Below are positions 1-8,071 of a DNA stretch of 64,000 nt, in pieces. Source of the DNA: Streptomyces gardneri (lineage in GTDB: Bacteria > Actinomycetota > Actinomycetes > Streptomycetales > Streptomycetaceae); assembly GCF_006539185.1 (NCBI RefSeq), contig NZ_BJMN01000002.1, positions 62,001-126,000 of the forward strand, given 5' to 3'. Positions within the stretch are counted from its first letter, which is position 1; each line of letters opens with the position of its first letter. The translations under genes and the position numbers were made by a program. A model generated the notes under the pieces. The model saw only the letters and a list, made by a program, of their open reading frames with translations. It was not told where the DNA came from and searched no databases.

Positions 1-279
1 GTGGGCCAGGACCAGGTCCAGCGCGACCGGTTCACCGTCGCCGACGACACCGCCGGGGGCCGGATTGGCCCGGATCGGCAGATGGACCAGGGAGCGGGCG
101 GAGCGGGCGGCCAGCGCCCACAGGCCGGTGAGGCGCTCGGCGCCGTCGCGGTCGACGTACATCGACAGCCAGTGGCCGTCGTCCCGCAGCGCCACCCGCT
201 CCGGCACCGGGTCCGGCCGGATCACCCTGACTTCGGCCCCGCCCATGCGGACCTCGTGCACCCGCACCCGCTGTTCCAC
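1..279 (-). CDS. hypothetical protein, partial (C-terminus outside window)
   Basis: Reading leftward from a GTG at 279, an open frame of 93 codons reaches the window edge without a stop, so the C-terminal part is missing. The visible protein starts MEQRVRVHEVRMGG and contains LRDDGHWLSMYVDRDGAERL, a polar, domain-like composition with normal Streptomyces third-position GC. There are no membrane segments or recognised catalytic motifs. I do not recognise the family and give no function. The start is chosen because it is the first in-frame initiation codon that gives a plausible protein. Confidence 0.55.
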   Translation of the reverse strand, partial: MEQRVRVHEVRMGGAEVRVIRPDPVPERVALRDDGHWLSMYVDRDGAERLTGLWALAARSARSLVHLPIRANPAPGGVVGDGEPVALDLVLAH

Positions 280-613
280 GCGCCCCCCTCGAACGATCCC
301 GCAGCGCACCCTAGCCCGAGCCGTCGACGTTCTCGTCCGGATTTCCCGGGTGCGGGGCGCGTGCCCTACAGGGGGCGGTCGTGACCCTGGCCGCGGCGCG
401 TGGCGGCGACCTCGGTGTAGGCCCGCTCGGTGTCACCTTCGCGGGCGAGCGGTGCCTTCGAGGGCGCGCAGTCGGCGCCGCTCAACGGCGAAGACGTGTG
501 CGGGGACCGTCGACGACCAACGCCTCACGGGCCGCCGACAGCCCCCTGCCGCGTATGCCAGTGACTGGTTCGTGCACGACTCGTGCCCGCTTCGATGATC
601 TGGATCAAAGACC
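280..613. other. intergenic stretch without a supported gene
   Basis: About 330 bases between the partial left-edge gene and the frameshifted gene. Open frames here have poor codon bias, and I see no RNA gene, strong hairpin or repeat. It presumably holds the promoter of the leftward gene next to base 280, but no clear -35/-10 pair can be named. Confidence 0.4.
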
Positions 614-656
614 TCACCTGGACAACCCGTTGATCACGACTCGATACGCGTCCTGG

Positions 657-1015
657 TCAGGATGCCGGGGCGTCCAGTCTGCTGAGGAGTTCCTCGACGG
701 GTTCCCAGACGGTCTTGGAGGCGAGGCGTTCGACAAGCGCCCGGTCGAAGGCCGCGCCGCCCATGACGGCCTCATCGGCGACTCGTGGTCGAAGGCGCGC
801 AGGAAGACCGACGACGGGCCGAGGAAGACGTGGTAATCGTCCCCACCGCCGTTTTCGAACCGGAATCGCTCGAACCCTGACTCGTCGACACCGTCGAACG
901 CATAACGCGCCCACCGGGACCCGAAGGCCGCTTCCAGGGCGACGAGGACACGGAGGCGTTCCCGGAGCACGCCCGGGGCGGGCAGGAGGGCAGCGAAATC
1001 GGAGAGAACCGACAC
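657..1015 (-). pseudogene. frameshifted hypothetical protein gene
   Basis: The N-terminal part (MSVLSDFAALLPAPGVLRER, through DDYHVFLGPSSVFLRAFDHES) has good codon bias and looks like a small actinobacterial protein family that I recall by its FDHESPMSP-type motif and a usual length near 190 residues. Just after that motif, near base 772, the sense reading jumps to another frame. That frame continues with DEAVMGGAAFDRALVERLAS and VWEPVEELLSRL and stops at 657. The two frames joined give only about 119 residues, so the gene seems both frameshifted and shortened. A sequencing error could explain the shift but not the missing C-terminus. The biochemical function of the family is not known to me. 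Confidence 0.55.
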
Positions 1016-2147
1016 GCCCCCAGCCTAATGGCCGTCCCCGCTCCCGAACGGGCGGCTGGTGCTTGTCGACAGAACCTGGATCACTTCACGCGCAGGCGCC
1101 TTCGTCGACTCGCCCGTACGCTCACCGACCGGTTCGGCCTCGGTGCTCACCGGCATGGTGCTGTCGAGGCCGAGTGGTCGCGCGGTCGGTGGTCATCGGA
1201 CGCCAGTATCCACCGAACCCCGCGGTGCTCACGCGATGCGGGACGGTCCGTCCCGAACGCCGGACAGCGGCACACCGGCCGGTGCGCTACGCGACCGGCC
1301 TCTTCTTGGCGCACCCGCAGTGGGCCGGACGGCTACTCGGCCGTCGGCTCGATGTAGGTGTTGTCGCACCAGTCGAGGAACTCCCGGATGGTTCCGATTG
1401 AGCAGGTCGGTGGTGGAGGTGACGCCGCGCCGGCCGGTCGCCAGGACCGTCGGGTGCAGATCCGGGTGGACCGGTTGAAGGACGGGAAGAGACGACGGCC
1501 GGCGTCTGGATGAGCAGCTGACCGGCCTCAGCACCCCGGGCACGGGTGCCCTGGCCGGCCGCTAGGAGATCTCCAGCACCGACCCCACTCCCGGTCCCTG
1601 AGCGACCTGGACGAGGGAGGAGCCCGGCGCCGGTTCCTGCGGTACCTGAATGACCGGTTCGACGCCCGCTGAGCGAGCGTCCGCCGACCCCAGCTCCCAC
1701 GGGAACCGGCATCGTCAGGGGGCTGCCCCGGCCTCCTGGGGCGACCGCGCAGTCCGGCTGACCGGGTGAACGTGCCGGCCAGGCGGCGGCCCACGGCCAG
1801 CACGATGACGGACAGTGGCTGGCGCAGAGATCGATCATGATCGGTGCTCGGGGCCGTTGCCGGGCTCGACGGCAGCGTTGACGCTGCGGCGGCCGCCGTG
1901 CGCGCGGGCGGGCGGCAGTTGAGCTTGTTCAGAGACGGTGAGATCACCACCGTTTGTGGCTGGCGACAGGCTTCCTATCGGGCGCCAAGTCGTGGGCCGG
2001 CTCGTGGCCCGGCAGCGTTCGGCCTACTGCCTGTCTGGATCGCCGACCGCACCCAGGACAACGAGGAACCCTCCATTGTCTGACCCGACCCCAGGGGCAG
2101 GCGTGCTGCGCTAGCCTCGGCTTCATACCCGACCGCCGGAGGATCCG
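1016..2147. other. gene-poor region with degenerate coding debris
   Basis: More than 1.1 kb without a convincing gene. Short patches look protein-like but are cut by stops. One is a minus-strand patch ending near 1337 with TIREFLDWCDNTYIEPTAE. Another is a plus-strand patch near 1565-1672 with SLSDLDEGGARRRFLRYLND and a stop. A third, plus-strand, precedes 2081 with SIV. None has a start, ribosome binding site and consistent frame bias together. I read the stretch as decayed genes or the edge of an old insertion or deletion. Confidence 0.4.
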
Positions 2148-2327
2148 ATGGCCCACGTCGTCTTCGACCAGGCCGAGCAGCGTGAGCACCGCGAAGCCGC
2201 GCGCGCAGAGTTCCCTGAAAGCCTGGCCTCGGAGGGCATCGACCTCAACCGGTGCCGCGACTGGGACGACAATCGGGCCGAGAAGGGCCTGCCCGAGCGG
2301 AGTTGCGAGGCCTTCGAAGTTGCCTGA
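2148..2327 (+). CDS. small hypothetical protein, candidate antitoxin-like partner
   Basis: A 59-residue protein starting at ATG 2148 with GGAGGA just upstream (CGGAGGATCCGATG). It is rich in acidic and charged residues (FDQAEQREHREAARAEFPES, then DWDDNRAEKGLPERSCEAF). It overlaps the next gene by 8 bases, so the two are probably translationally coupled. The size, charge and tight coupling to a second small gene fit the antitoxin position of a toxin-antitoxin pair. No DNA-binding fold can be recognised by eye and I do not recognise the family, so this function is inference only. Confidence 0.45.
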   Translation: MAHVVFDQAEQREHREAARAEFPESLASEGIDLNRCRDWDDNRAEKGLPERSCEAFEVA

Positions 2328-2595
2328 GCACCCGCGCGGCCGGCGCCCGAGGATCGTGTTCATCGAGCCGGCCGAAACCCAAGCCGCTGTTCTGACGGTC
2401 GACCAGTCCGCCCGCCTCGACGCCGCGCTGGGTGTGATCGCCGAGGCCCCGGCCGACGTGAAGCAGCACGCCACCGCGTCGGCGCTGCGGGACTACCAGC
2501 ACGATGGCATCCGCGTGATCTTCTACGCGACCGCGCTCGGGAGCATCCTGATCGTCACGTACGTCGAGGTCGACGAGACCGGCGAGAGTGCCTGA
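2320..2595 (+). CDS. small protein of possible RelE/ParE-like type, candidate toxin
   Basis: A 91-residue protein from TTG 2320, with a GCGAGG ribosome binding site about 10 bases upstream; GTG 2356 is an alternative start. Features are RPRIVFIEPAETQAAVLTVD near the N-terminus, a middle helix (SARLDAALGVIAEAPAD), and a C-terminal strand pair, DGIRVIFYATALGSILIVTY followed by VEVDE. A short protein with a helix and then RVIFYAT-type strands recalls RelE/ParE-superfamily toxins, but no catalytic residues can be assigned. It follows the 59-residue gene in one operon. Confidence 0.5.
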   Translation: MPEHPRGRRPRIVFIEPAETQAAVLTVDQSARLDAALGVIAEAPADVKQHATASALRDYQHDGIRVIFYATALGSILIVTYVEVDETGESA

Positions 2596-2774
2596 CCTGG
2601 CGCCGGGGACCGGTAATGCTGGGCGTCCAGGCACGGGAGGAGTCCTTCGTCCATACCTGCGTGGGTCCGGCGCGGCAGGCCGGCATCGGCATGTGGAGAC
2701 GGCGAGAGAAGCAAGAGCGGGAACAACGGTGGAGGCGGTGGGGTCTCGGACCCTCACCGCCCCCCGTTCTGCGG

Positions 2775-3854
2775 TCATCCGTCGCGGTGGCTCAGGACGG
2801 CGATGGCGAGGTCGGCCAGCAGGCCGACGCCGTCGGGGCCGATGCCGTCGACCGCCTCGTCCAGGATTCCCAGGCAGCGTTCACGCCGACGGGCGATCGC
2901 CAGCCGGGTCGCGGTGAGCGCACCCGAGGCACGGACCCGGTGTGCCGCCTCGCCGGCCGGCCCGGTGCGGGGCCCTTCGCACCGGGCGAGTTCCTCCAGT
3001 AGCCGCCGCAGCCCGGGGTCACGGCGCAGCGCCCAGAGTGTGGGGTAGGTGTAGACGCCGTTGGCGATGTCGTGCCCCACCGGCTTGCCCGTGGAGGCGT
3101 GGCTCGCTGTCAGGTCAAGCAGGTCGTCGAGGAGTTGGAACCCCACGCCGAGATGGTGGCCGAAGCGTCCCAGGGCCCGGGTCGTGGTGGCGTCCAGGCC
3201 TGCGGCGAGCGCGCCCGTGCGGCACGCCGCGTCGATCAGGGCACCGGTCTTCCCGCCGATCGCCCTGAAGTACGACTGTTCACCGCGGTCGGCGTCGAAG
3301 AGCGTGGAGGCCTCCTCGGCCTGGCCCTCGCACAGCCGCACCAGGGTGTGGCCCAGGAGGGCTCCGGCCTCGGCGCCGAGGGCGGAAGCGGCGGTGTGCG
3401 CGTGGCCGATGAGGTAGTCGCCGGCGAGCAGGGCGCGGCTGTTGCCGGCCCGTGCGCTGATGGTCGCGACCCCGTGCCGGGTCACCGCCTCGTCCATGAT
3501 GTCGTCGTGGACGAGACTTGCCAGATGCAGCAGTTCCACGGCGCGGGCACCGCTCACGGCGCGGCCGCGCGTGCTCGCCGACGGCGGGCCGGCGGCGTGC
3601 GCGCCGGCCAGAACCAGGAGCGGACGCAGCCGTTTGCCGCCCGAGAAGACGTCGGCCATGGCCGGCGGGATGACCAGCGGCGCGGCGCGGACGACGTTGT
3701 CGATGCCTTCCAGGCAGGCCCGCAGGTCCGCGTGCACGGTGGCGGCTCCCAGCCGCCCGGCCAGCACACCGTACGCCGCGGTGGGCCGCATGCCCTCGAC
3801 GGGCGGGCGCAGGGGGGCGTCCACGAGAACGGCCGGCAGTGTCGCCTGGGTCAT
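2775..3854 (-). CDS. polyprenyl diphosphate synthase, probably geranylgeranyl diphosphate synthase
   Basis: A 359-residue trans-isoprenyl diphosphate synthase that condenses isopentenyl diphosphate onto allylic primers. Visible motifs are GGKRLRP near residue 72, the first aspartate-rich motif DDIMD at 117-121, GDYLIGHAH near 145, GKTGALIDAACRTGA near 201 and the second aspartate-rich motif DDLLD at 243-247. Both metal-binding motifs are intact. The ATG at 3854 overlaps the stop of the upstream P450 gene (ATGA), so this is the last gene of the terpene cyclase-P450-P450 operon and should supply its substrate. The C20 product length is inferred from the neighbours; C15 or longer cannot be excluded by eye. 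Confidence 0.88.
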   Translation of the reverse strand: MTQATLPAVLVDAPLRPPVEGMRPTAAYGVLAGRLGAATVHADLRACLEGIDNVVRAAPLVIPPAMADVFSGGKRLRPLLVLAGAHAAGPPSASTRGRAVSGARAVELLHLASLVHDDIMDEAVTRHGVATISARAGNSRALLAGDYLIGHAHTAASALGAEAGALLGHTLVRLCEGQAEEASTLFDADRGEQSYFRAIGGKTGALIDAACRTGALAAGLDATTTRALGRFGHHLGVGFQLLDDLLDLTASHASTGKPVGHDIANGVYTYPTLWALRRDPGLRRLLEELARCEGPRTGPAGEAAHRVRASGALTATRLAIARRRERCLGILDEAVDGIGPDGVGLLADLAIAVLSHRDG

Positions 3855-5248
3855 GACGCCACCGCCCGGGACCCGACCGACGCGCCGCCGGTGGCCGCGC
3901 CGCGGGGCGTACGTGCTTCGACTCTCAGCACAACGTGCTCGGCACCGAGCGAAGCACGGACCAGGGGCCGTGCCGTCGTACCGGGAACGGCCCGCAGCCT
4001 GAACCGGGACGCCACGGCTGCGACCGCGAGGGACAGTTCCGTCAGGGCCACTTCGTCGCCGATGCACTTGCGGTTGCCGGCCCCGAAGGGCAGCAGTGCG
4101 GCGCGAGCGGCGGGGGAGGGGGAGCGCCAGCGGCCCGGGTCGAAGCGCGTCGGATGCGGGAACACGTCCTGGTCATGGTGGAGTTGGTACGGGCTGAACA
4201 GCACCGTGGCGCCCTTGGGCACCGGATGGCCCAGAAGGTCGGTGTCCTTGGTGGCGACGCGGCTGAGCAGCCACGCCGGCGGGTAGAGCCGCAGTGCCTC
4301 GAGCACGATGTGCCGCGTGTGCTCCAGGCGCGCCAGGTCCGCCGCGCTCAGGGCGCGGGCCGGCCTGCCGCGCAGCACGTCGTCGGCCTCGGCCTGCAGG
4401 GCGCGCTCGGCCTCGGGATGCTCCGACAGCAGCTGGAACACCCAGGTCAGCGCGGAGCCCGGCGGCTCGGTCGCCCCGATGAGCAGCGTCATGACCTGGT
4501 CGTGGATCTCGGCGTCGCTCAGTGACGTACCGTGCTCGTCGCGGGAGCTCACCAGGATCGACAGGACGTCGCCGTGGTCCTTCCCGGCGTCGCGGTAGGA
4601 GCGGACGGTGTCGGCGATGACGCGGTGCATCGTGGCCCGGGCCTGGTCGAAGCGCCGGTTGGCGGGCAGCGGCAGGCGGTGCACCCAGTCGGCCGGGACG
4701 AGCATGCGCCGGTAGACGCCCCGCATGACCAGCGGCATGCACGCGACGACCTCGGTGACGGCCCGCTCGCCCAGCTGGGCACCGAACAACGTCCGTGCCG
4801 CGACCTCCAGGGCCAGCGTGTGCATCTCCCGGCCCACGTCCAGTGTCCGGCCGTGCTGCCACCGGTTCAGCGTCGTGTCGATCTGCTCGGCCATCAGCCC
4901 GGTGTAGCCGGGAAGCCGCGAGGCGCCGAACGCGGGCTGCATCAACAGGCGTTGCCTGCGGTGCGTGGCGAAGTCCGAACTGACCAGACCGTCACCCACC
5001 AGCAGCCGGGCCTTCTCGAACAGCGGGCCGCCCTTGTCGAACGTCCGCGGACCGTGCAGAACGGTGCGCACCGCGTCGATGCCGCACGCCAGATAGGCGC
5101 GGTGGCGGCCCAGGCGCAGCGTCACGAGGTCACCGCGCCCGTACAGCTCACGCAGGAAGGGCAGCGGGCGCCGCCACAACTGCACGGCATGGCCTACGAC
5201 CGGCAGCCCGTGCGGGGCCTCGGCCGGTGCCGCAGCGTCCCAGGTCAT
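3851..5248 (-). CDS. cytochrome P450 (second of the terpene cluster)
   Basis: A 465-residue P450. Evidence: HRRQRLLMQPAFG for the C-helix, ExxR as EALRLYPP, PxRFDPGRW, and the heme-binding loop FGAGNRKCIGDEVAL with the cysteine near residue 395. The I-helix reads LLIGATEPPGSAL; compared with the sister P450 (LLAGGMETTANAI), the conserved threonine of the acid-alcohol pair is replaced by proline. That is unusual for a monooxygenase and may mean altered oxygen activation. ATG 5248 overlaps the stop of the first P450 and the gene overlaps the prenyl synthase start, so all are co-translated. Role: oxidative tailoring of the cyclase product. An in-frame ATG further upstream lies inside the preceding gene and is less likely. 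Confidence 0.9.
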   Translation of the reverse strand: MTWDAAAPAEAPHGLPVVGHAVQLWRRPLPFLRELYGRGDLVTLRLGRHRAYLACGIDAVRTVLHGPRTFDKGGPLFEKARLLVGDGLVSSDFATHRRQRLLMQPAFGASRLPGYTGLMAEQIDTTLNRWQHGRTLDVGREMHTLALEVAARTLFGAQLGERAVTEVVACMPLVMRGVYRRMLVPADWVHRLPLPANRRFDQARATMHRVIADTVRSYRDAGKDHGDVLSILVSSRDEHGTSLSDAEIHDQVMTLLIGATEPPGSALTWVFQLLSEHPEAERALQAEADDVLRGRPARALSAADLARLEHTRHIVLEALRLYPPAWLLSRVATKDTDLLGHPVPKGATVLFSPYQLHHDQDVFPHPTRFDPGRWRSPSPAARAALLPFGAGNRKCIGDEVALTELSLAVAAVASRFRLRAVPGTTARPLVRASLGAEHVVLRVEARTPRGAATGGASVGSRAVAS

Positions 5249-6669
5249 GAACGCCCGCCTTGGTAGGGGCATTCGCCCGGTCGGGCCGAGGGCGCCGGGG
5301 TGTGATGCGCGGCGGCGCGGCGGTGCAGCACCATCGGCATCGGGCCGGGGCCGAGCGTCGCCTCGGGCAGCGAGACCCGCTTGGCGTCCGGGATCATCCG
5401 CAGCGACCAGCCCGACAGGATCGTCGCGATGACGATCATCGCCTCGTTCAGCGCGAACTTGTCGCCGATGCACTTGCGGTTGCCCATGATGAAGGGCTGC
5501 ATGGCGGCTTCGGTGATGTCGTCGACGCGCTCCGGCAGCCACCGGTCCGGGTCGAACGTCTCGGGCCGCGCGAACAGGTCCGGGTTGTGGTGCAGGAGAT
5601 AGGGGCTGAGCAACACGATGGTGTCCCGGCCGATGCGGTGGCCGCCCAGCTCGGTGTCGCACGTGGTCATCCGGGTCAGCAGCCACACCGGCGGACGGAT
5701 CCGCAGGGTCTCGTACAGCACCCGGTACAGATACGGCAGGCGGGGGAGGTCCTCGAACACCGGAGGCCTGCCGGCCAGGACCTCGTCGAGCTCCGCGCAC
5801 AGCCGCCGTTCGACCTCGGGGTGCTCGGTGATCAGGTGCAGGGCCGAGCAGATCGCGTTCGCCGTCGTCTCCATGCCGCCGGCCAGCAGCGTCATGACCT
5901 GCTTGTGGATCTCCGTCTCGGACATGTTCTGCCCGGATCCCTCGTCGACCGCGCCGATCAGGATCGACATCAGGTCGCCGTGGTCGACGCCCGCACTGCG
6001 GTACTGCTCGATCGTCTCGTCGACGACCTGCTCCATCCGCTCGTGCGCGAGCTGGAACTCGCGGTTCTCCCGGGTGGGCAGCTTCTCCAGCAGCGCGGTC
6101 GGCGCGACCATCCGCTTGTAGACGCCGCGGTTGATGATCGGCATGCACTCCTGCACCTCGGCCGCGGCGCGCCCGCTCATCGGGTTGGTGAACATGGTGC
6201 GCGAGGCGATGCGGAGCGTCACCGTGTGCATCTCGTCGCGTACGTCGCGTTCCTGGCCGTCGGCCCAGCCGTCGAGCAGCGCCGCGATCTCTTCCCGCAT
6301 CACCGCCACGTACCCGGGCATCCGCGACTTGTGGAAGCCCGGCTGCATCATCCGCCGCTGTCTGCGGTGCGGCTCCCAGGTCGCCGCGAACAGCCCGCTG
6401 CCGACGAGTTGCTCGGCCTTCTCGAACAGCGGCCCGCCCTTGTCGAAGGTCCGCGGCTCCAGCAGCACACGCTTGATCAACTCGGGGTGGCAGACCATGA
6501 CGGCGGGGCGGCGCCCCAGCCGGACCTCCACCAGATCCCCGTACCGGGGCAACCCGGTCAGGAACTCCAGCGGTCGGCGGGCCAGCGGTACGGCGTGGCC
6601 GAGCAGGGGCAGGGCCCCGGGCGCGAGCGCGTAGGACATCGTGCGGGGCGGTGGCGAGACGGTGGTCAC
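5245..6669 (-). CDS. cytochrome P450 (first of the terpene cluster)
   Basis: A 474-residue P450 with HRRQRRMMQPGFH (C-helix), I-helix LLAGGMETTANAI with the normal E-T pair, ExxR in YETLRIRPP, PETFDPDRW, and heme loop MGNRKCIGDKFAL with the cysteine near residue 400. I chose GTG 6669 because GAGGAG lies 6 bases upstream; a TTG 12 bases earlier and an internal ATG are alternatives. It lies 8 bases after the terpene cyclase stop and overlaps the next P450 by 4 bases. The two P450s share a PRTFDKGGPLFEKA block and are probably an old tandem duplication. Predicted role: hydroxylation or further oxidation of the terpene skeleton. Confidence 0.92.
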   Translation of the reverse strand: MTTVSPPPRTMSYALAPGALPLLGHAVPLARRPLEFLTGLPRYGDLVEVRLGRRPAVMVCHPELIKRVLLEPRTFDKGGPLFEKAEQLVGSGLFAATWEPHRRQRRMMQPGFHKSRMPGYVAVMREEIAALLDGWADGQERDVRDEMHTVTLRIASRTMFTNPMSGRAAAEVQECMPIINRGVYKRMVAPTALLEKLPTRENREFQLAHERMEQVVDETIEQYRSAGVDHGDLMSILIGAVDEGSGQNMSETEIHKQVMTLLAGGMETTANAICSALHLITEHPEVERRLCAELDEVLAGRPPVFEDLPRLPYLYRVLYETLRIRPPVWLLTRMTTCDTELGGHRIGRDTIVLLSPYLLHHNPDLFARPETFDPDRWLPERVDDITEAAMQPFIMGNRKCIGDKFALNEAMIVIATILSGWSLRMIPDAKRVSLPEATLGPGPMPMVLHRRAAAHHTPAPSARPGECPYQGGRS

Positions 6670-6677
6670 GGCGCTCC

Positions 6678-7793
6678 TCAAACCAGCGGTCGGGTGGGTC
6701 GGGCGCTCGGCGCGGGAGCGGGTGCGTCACGGAAGCGGGCCACCGACGCGGTGAGACTGATCCAGCCGGAAGTCGAGCCGTCCCACACCGAGCCGTCGCC
6801 GAAGTAGCGCGGCGTCAGATACTCGAACTCCTGGCTTCCGCCGATCAGATGGTCGAGCCCCGACAGATAGGCGCGGACGTCCTCCTCATGCCCGTGGGGG
6901 CCGGCCAGCACCGCGTCGCGTGCCGCGATGTAGGCGCGTTCGTGGTGCTCCACGAGGGCGCACAGCCGGTCGACGGCGTCCTGCAGCTCAAGCCCTTCGA
7001 CCTCGCACAGCACGCGGACGGTCGTCATGGTGTCCCGCTGGGCGTACTCCTTGCGCCACGAGAGCAGGTCGTTGACGAGGATCAGCTGCCGCATGCCGTG
7101 GTGGTGGACCTCGTCGAACAGGCCCTCTGCGGCGGCCCGGCTCATGTCGACCTCGGCCGCGTACTCGGTGAGCAGTTCCAGGAACTCGCACCCGAAGCTG
7201 TCGACCCGCACCCGCATGCACGCCTCGAACTGCGGAACCTGCTTGTCGAGTTTGCTGCGGATCTCCTCCGCGCACCCGCGCAGGAACGCCTCGAGGGCCG
7301 CGACGAGCCGATCGACCTGCCGTGCGCTCATCCCGGCCGCGATACGCCGCCACAGGTCCTGGGCGGCGCGGCCGTACGGGCTCGCGGCGGGGCCACCGAC
7401 CCCGCCCTCGCGCAGGTCGGCGACGACGGCGGCGAAGGTCTCGGCGGCCGCCGCGTGGTCGGCGCCCAGTGCCGCCTCGTCGGATACGAAGCTGTCGATC
7501 ACCGTGACGAACTGGTACCAGTCGGCGATGTTCTGGGCCCTGCCCGCCTCGGCGTACGGCACCGTCAGCGGCCCGTAGATCCCGTTGCGCTGACGCAGGA
7601 AGAACAGCAGCGACTCCTCGGAGTCGAAGCAGTCCGCCAGCATCCGCCGCACCCAGCCGTTGGAGGCGATCTCGATGCGGGCGGCGTCGGGGTGGTAGCC
7701 CGCGGGCAGCAGCCGCGGCAGCGGCGGCAGGAAGAACTCTCCCGGCCCGTCACCGGGCAGGAGGCGACGGGTGAGGTCGACGTCGGTGATCAC
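6678..7793 (-). CDS. class I terpene synthase/cyclase
   Basis: A 371-residue bacterial class I terpene cyclase. The second metal-binding (NSE) motif NDLLSWRKE is complete at residues 241-249, a pyrophosphate-sensing arginine is available near 194-196, and the C-terminal RY pair is at 329-330. At the place of the first aspartate-rich motif the sequence reads IDSFVSDE (residues 99-106), so the usual second aspartate is a serine. GTG 7793 is taken as start, with GGAG about 9 bases upstream. It is first in an operon with two P450s and a prenyl diphosphate synthase, a layout like cyclooctatin-type diterpene clusters. The product and chain length cannot be read from sequence; a C20 substrate is inferred from the partner synthase. 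Confidence 0.88.
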   Translation of the reverse strand: MITDVDLTRRLLPGDGPGEFFLPPLPRLLPAGYHPDAARIEIASNGWVRRMLADCFDSEESLLFFLRQRNGIYGPLTVPYAEAGRAQNIADWYQFVTVIDSFVSDEAALGADHAAAAETFAAVVADLREGGVGGPAASPYGRAAQDLWRRIAAGMSARQVDRLVAALEAFLRGCAEEIRSKLDKQVPQFEACMRVRVDSFGCEFLELLTEYAAEVDMSRAAAEGLFDEVHHHGMRQLILVNDLLSWRKEYAQRDTMTTVRVLCEVEGLELQDAVDRLCALVEHHERAYIAARDAVLAGPHGHEEDVRAYLSGLDHLIGGSQEFEYLTPRYFGDGSVWDGSTSGWISLTASVARFRDAPAPAPSARPTRPLV

Positions 7794-7920
7794 CTTGGGT
7801 CTCCAGATCGGCGGAAGCGGGCGGGGGCGTTGCTGCCCTCCCCACAGTGGGACCGCCCGCTAAAGAGCCACTTGAGCGCCGACGGGCGCGTGTGCGCCCA
7901 AGGCCGGGACAAGGCCCGGT

Positions 7921-8055
7921 TCAGCAGTTCGCGACCCGAAGTCCGCGGGTTTCAGGGTTTCTGTCGACGACTTCGACATCGATTCCGAGGGTGGCTCCGT
8001 GCTCGACGACGGTCACGGCGAGGATGAGGCCGATCGTGTCGGTCCACCGTTGGGG
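7921..8055 (-). pseudogene. IS5-family transposase remnant
   Basis: A leftward frame ending at 7921 reads QRWTDTIGLILAVTVVEHGA and then LGIDVEVVDRNPETRGLRVA before stopping. DTIGLxLAVxV is the hallmark around the second catalytic aspartate region of IS5/IS112-type transposases. GIDVEVVxRxP followed by xRG belongs much further on in the same proteins, so an internal segment has been deleted. There is no start codon, no N-terminal half and no C-terminal WVVEQTFGW-type block. It lies directly downstream of the GH9 gene and upstream of the terpene cluster, so it marks a past insertion at that boundary. Confidence 0.6.
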
Positions 8056-8071
8056 CTGAGCGGCACCGGGG

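Noticed and set aside
1287..1838. Long leftward open frame in the debris region
   Set aside because: Composition is rich in Ser, Pro, Arg and Gly without domain pattern, no good ribosome binding site, and the wrong codon-position GC trend; it is a chance frame in GC-rich DNA.
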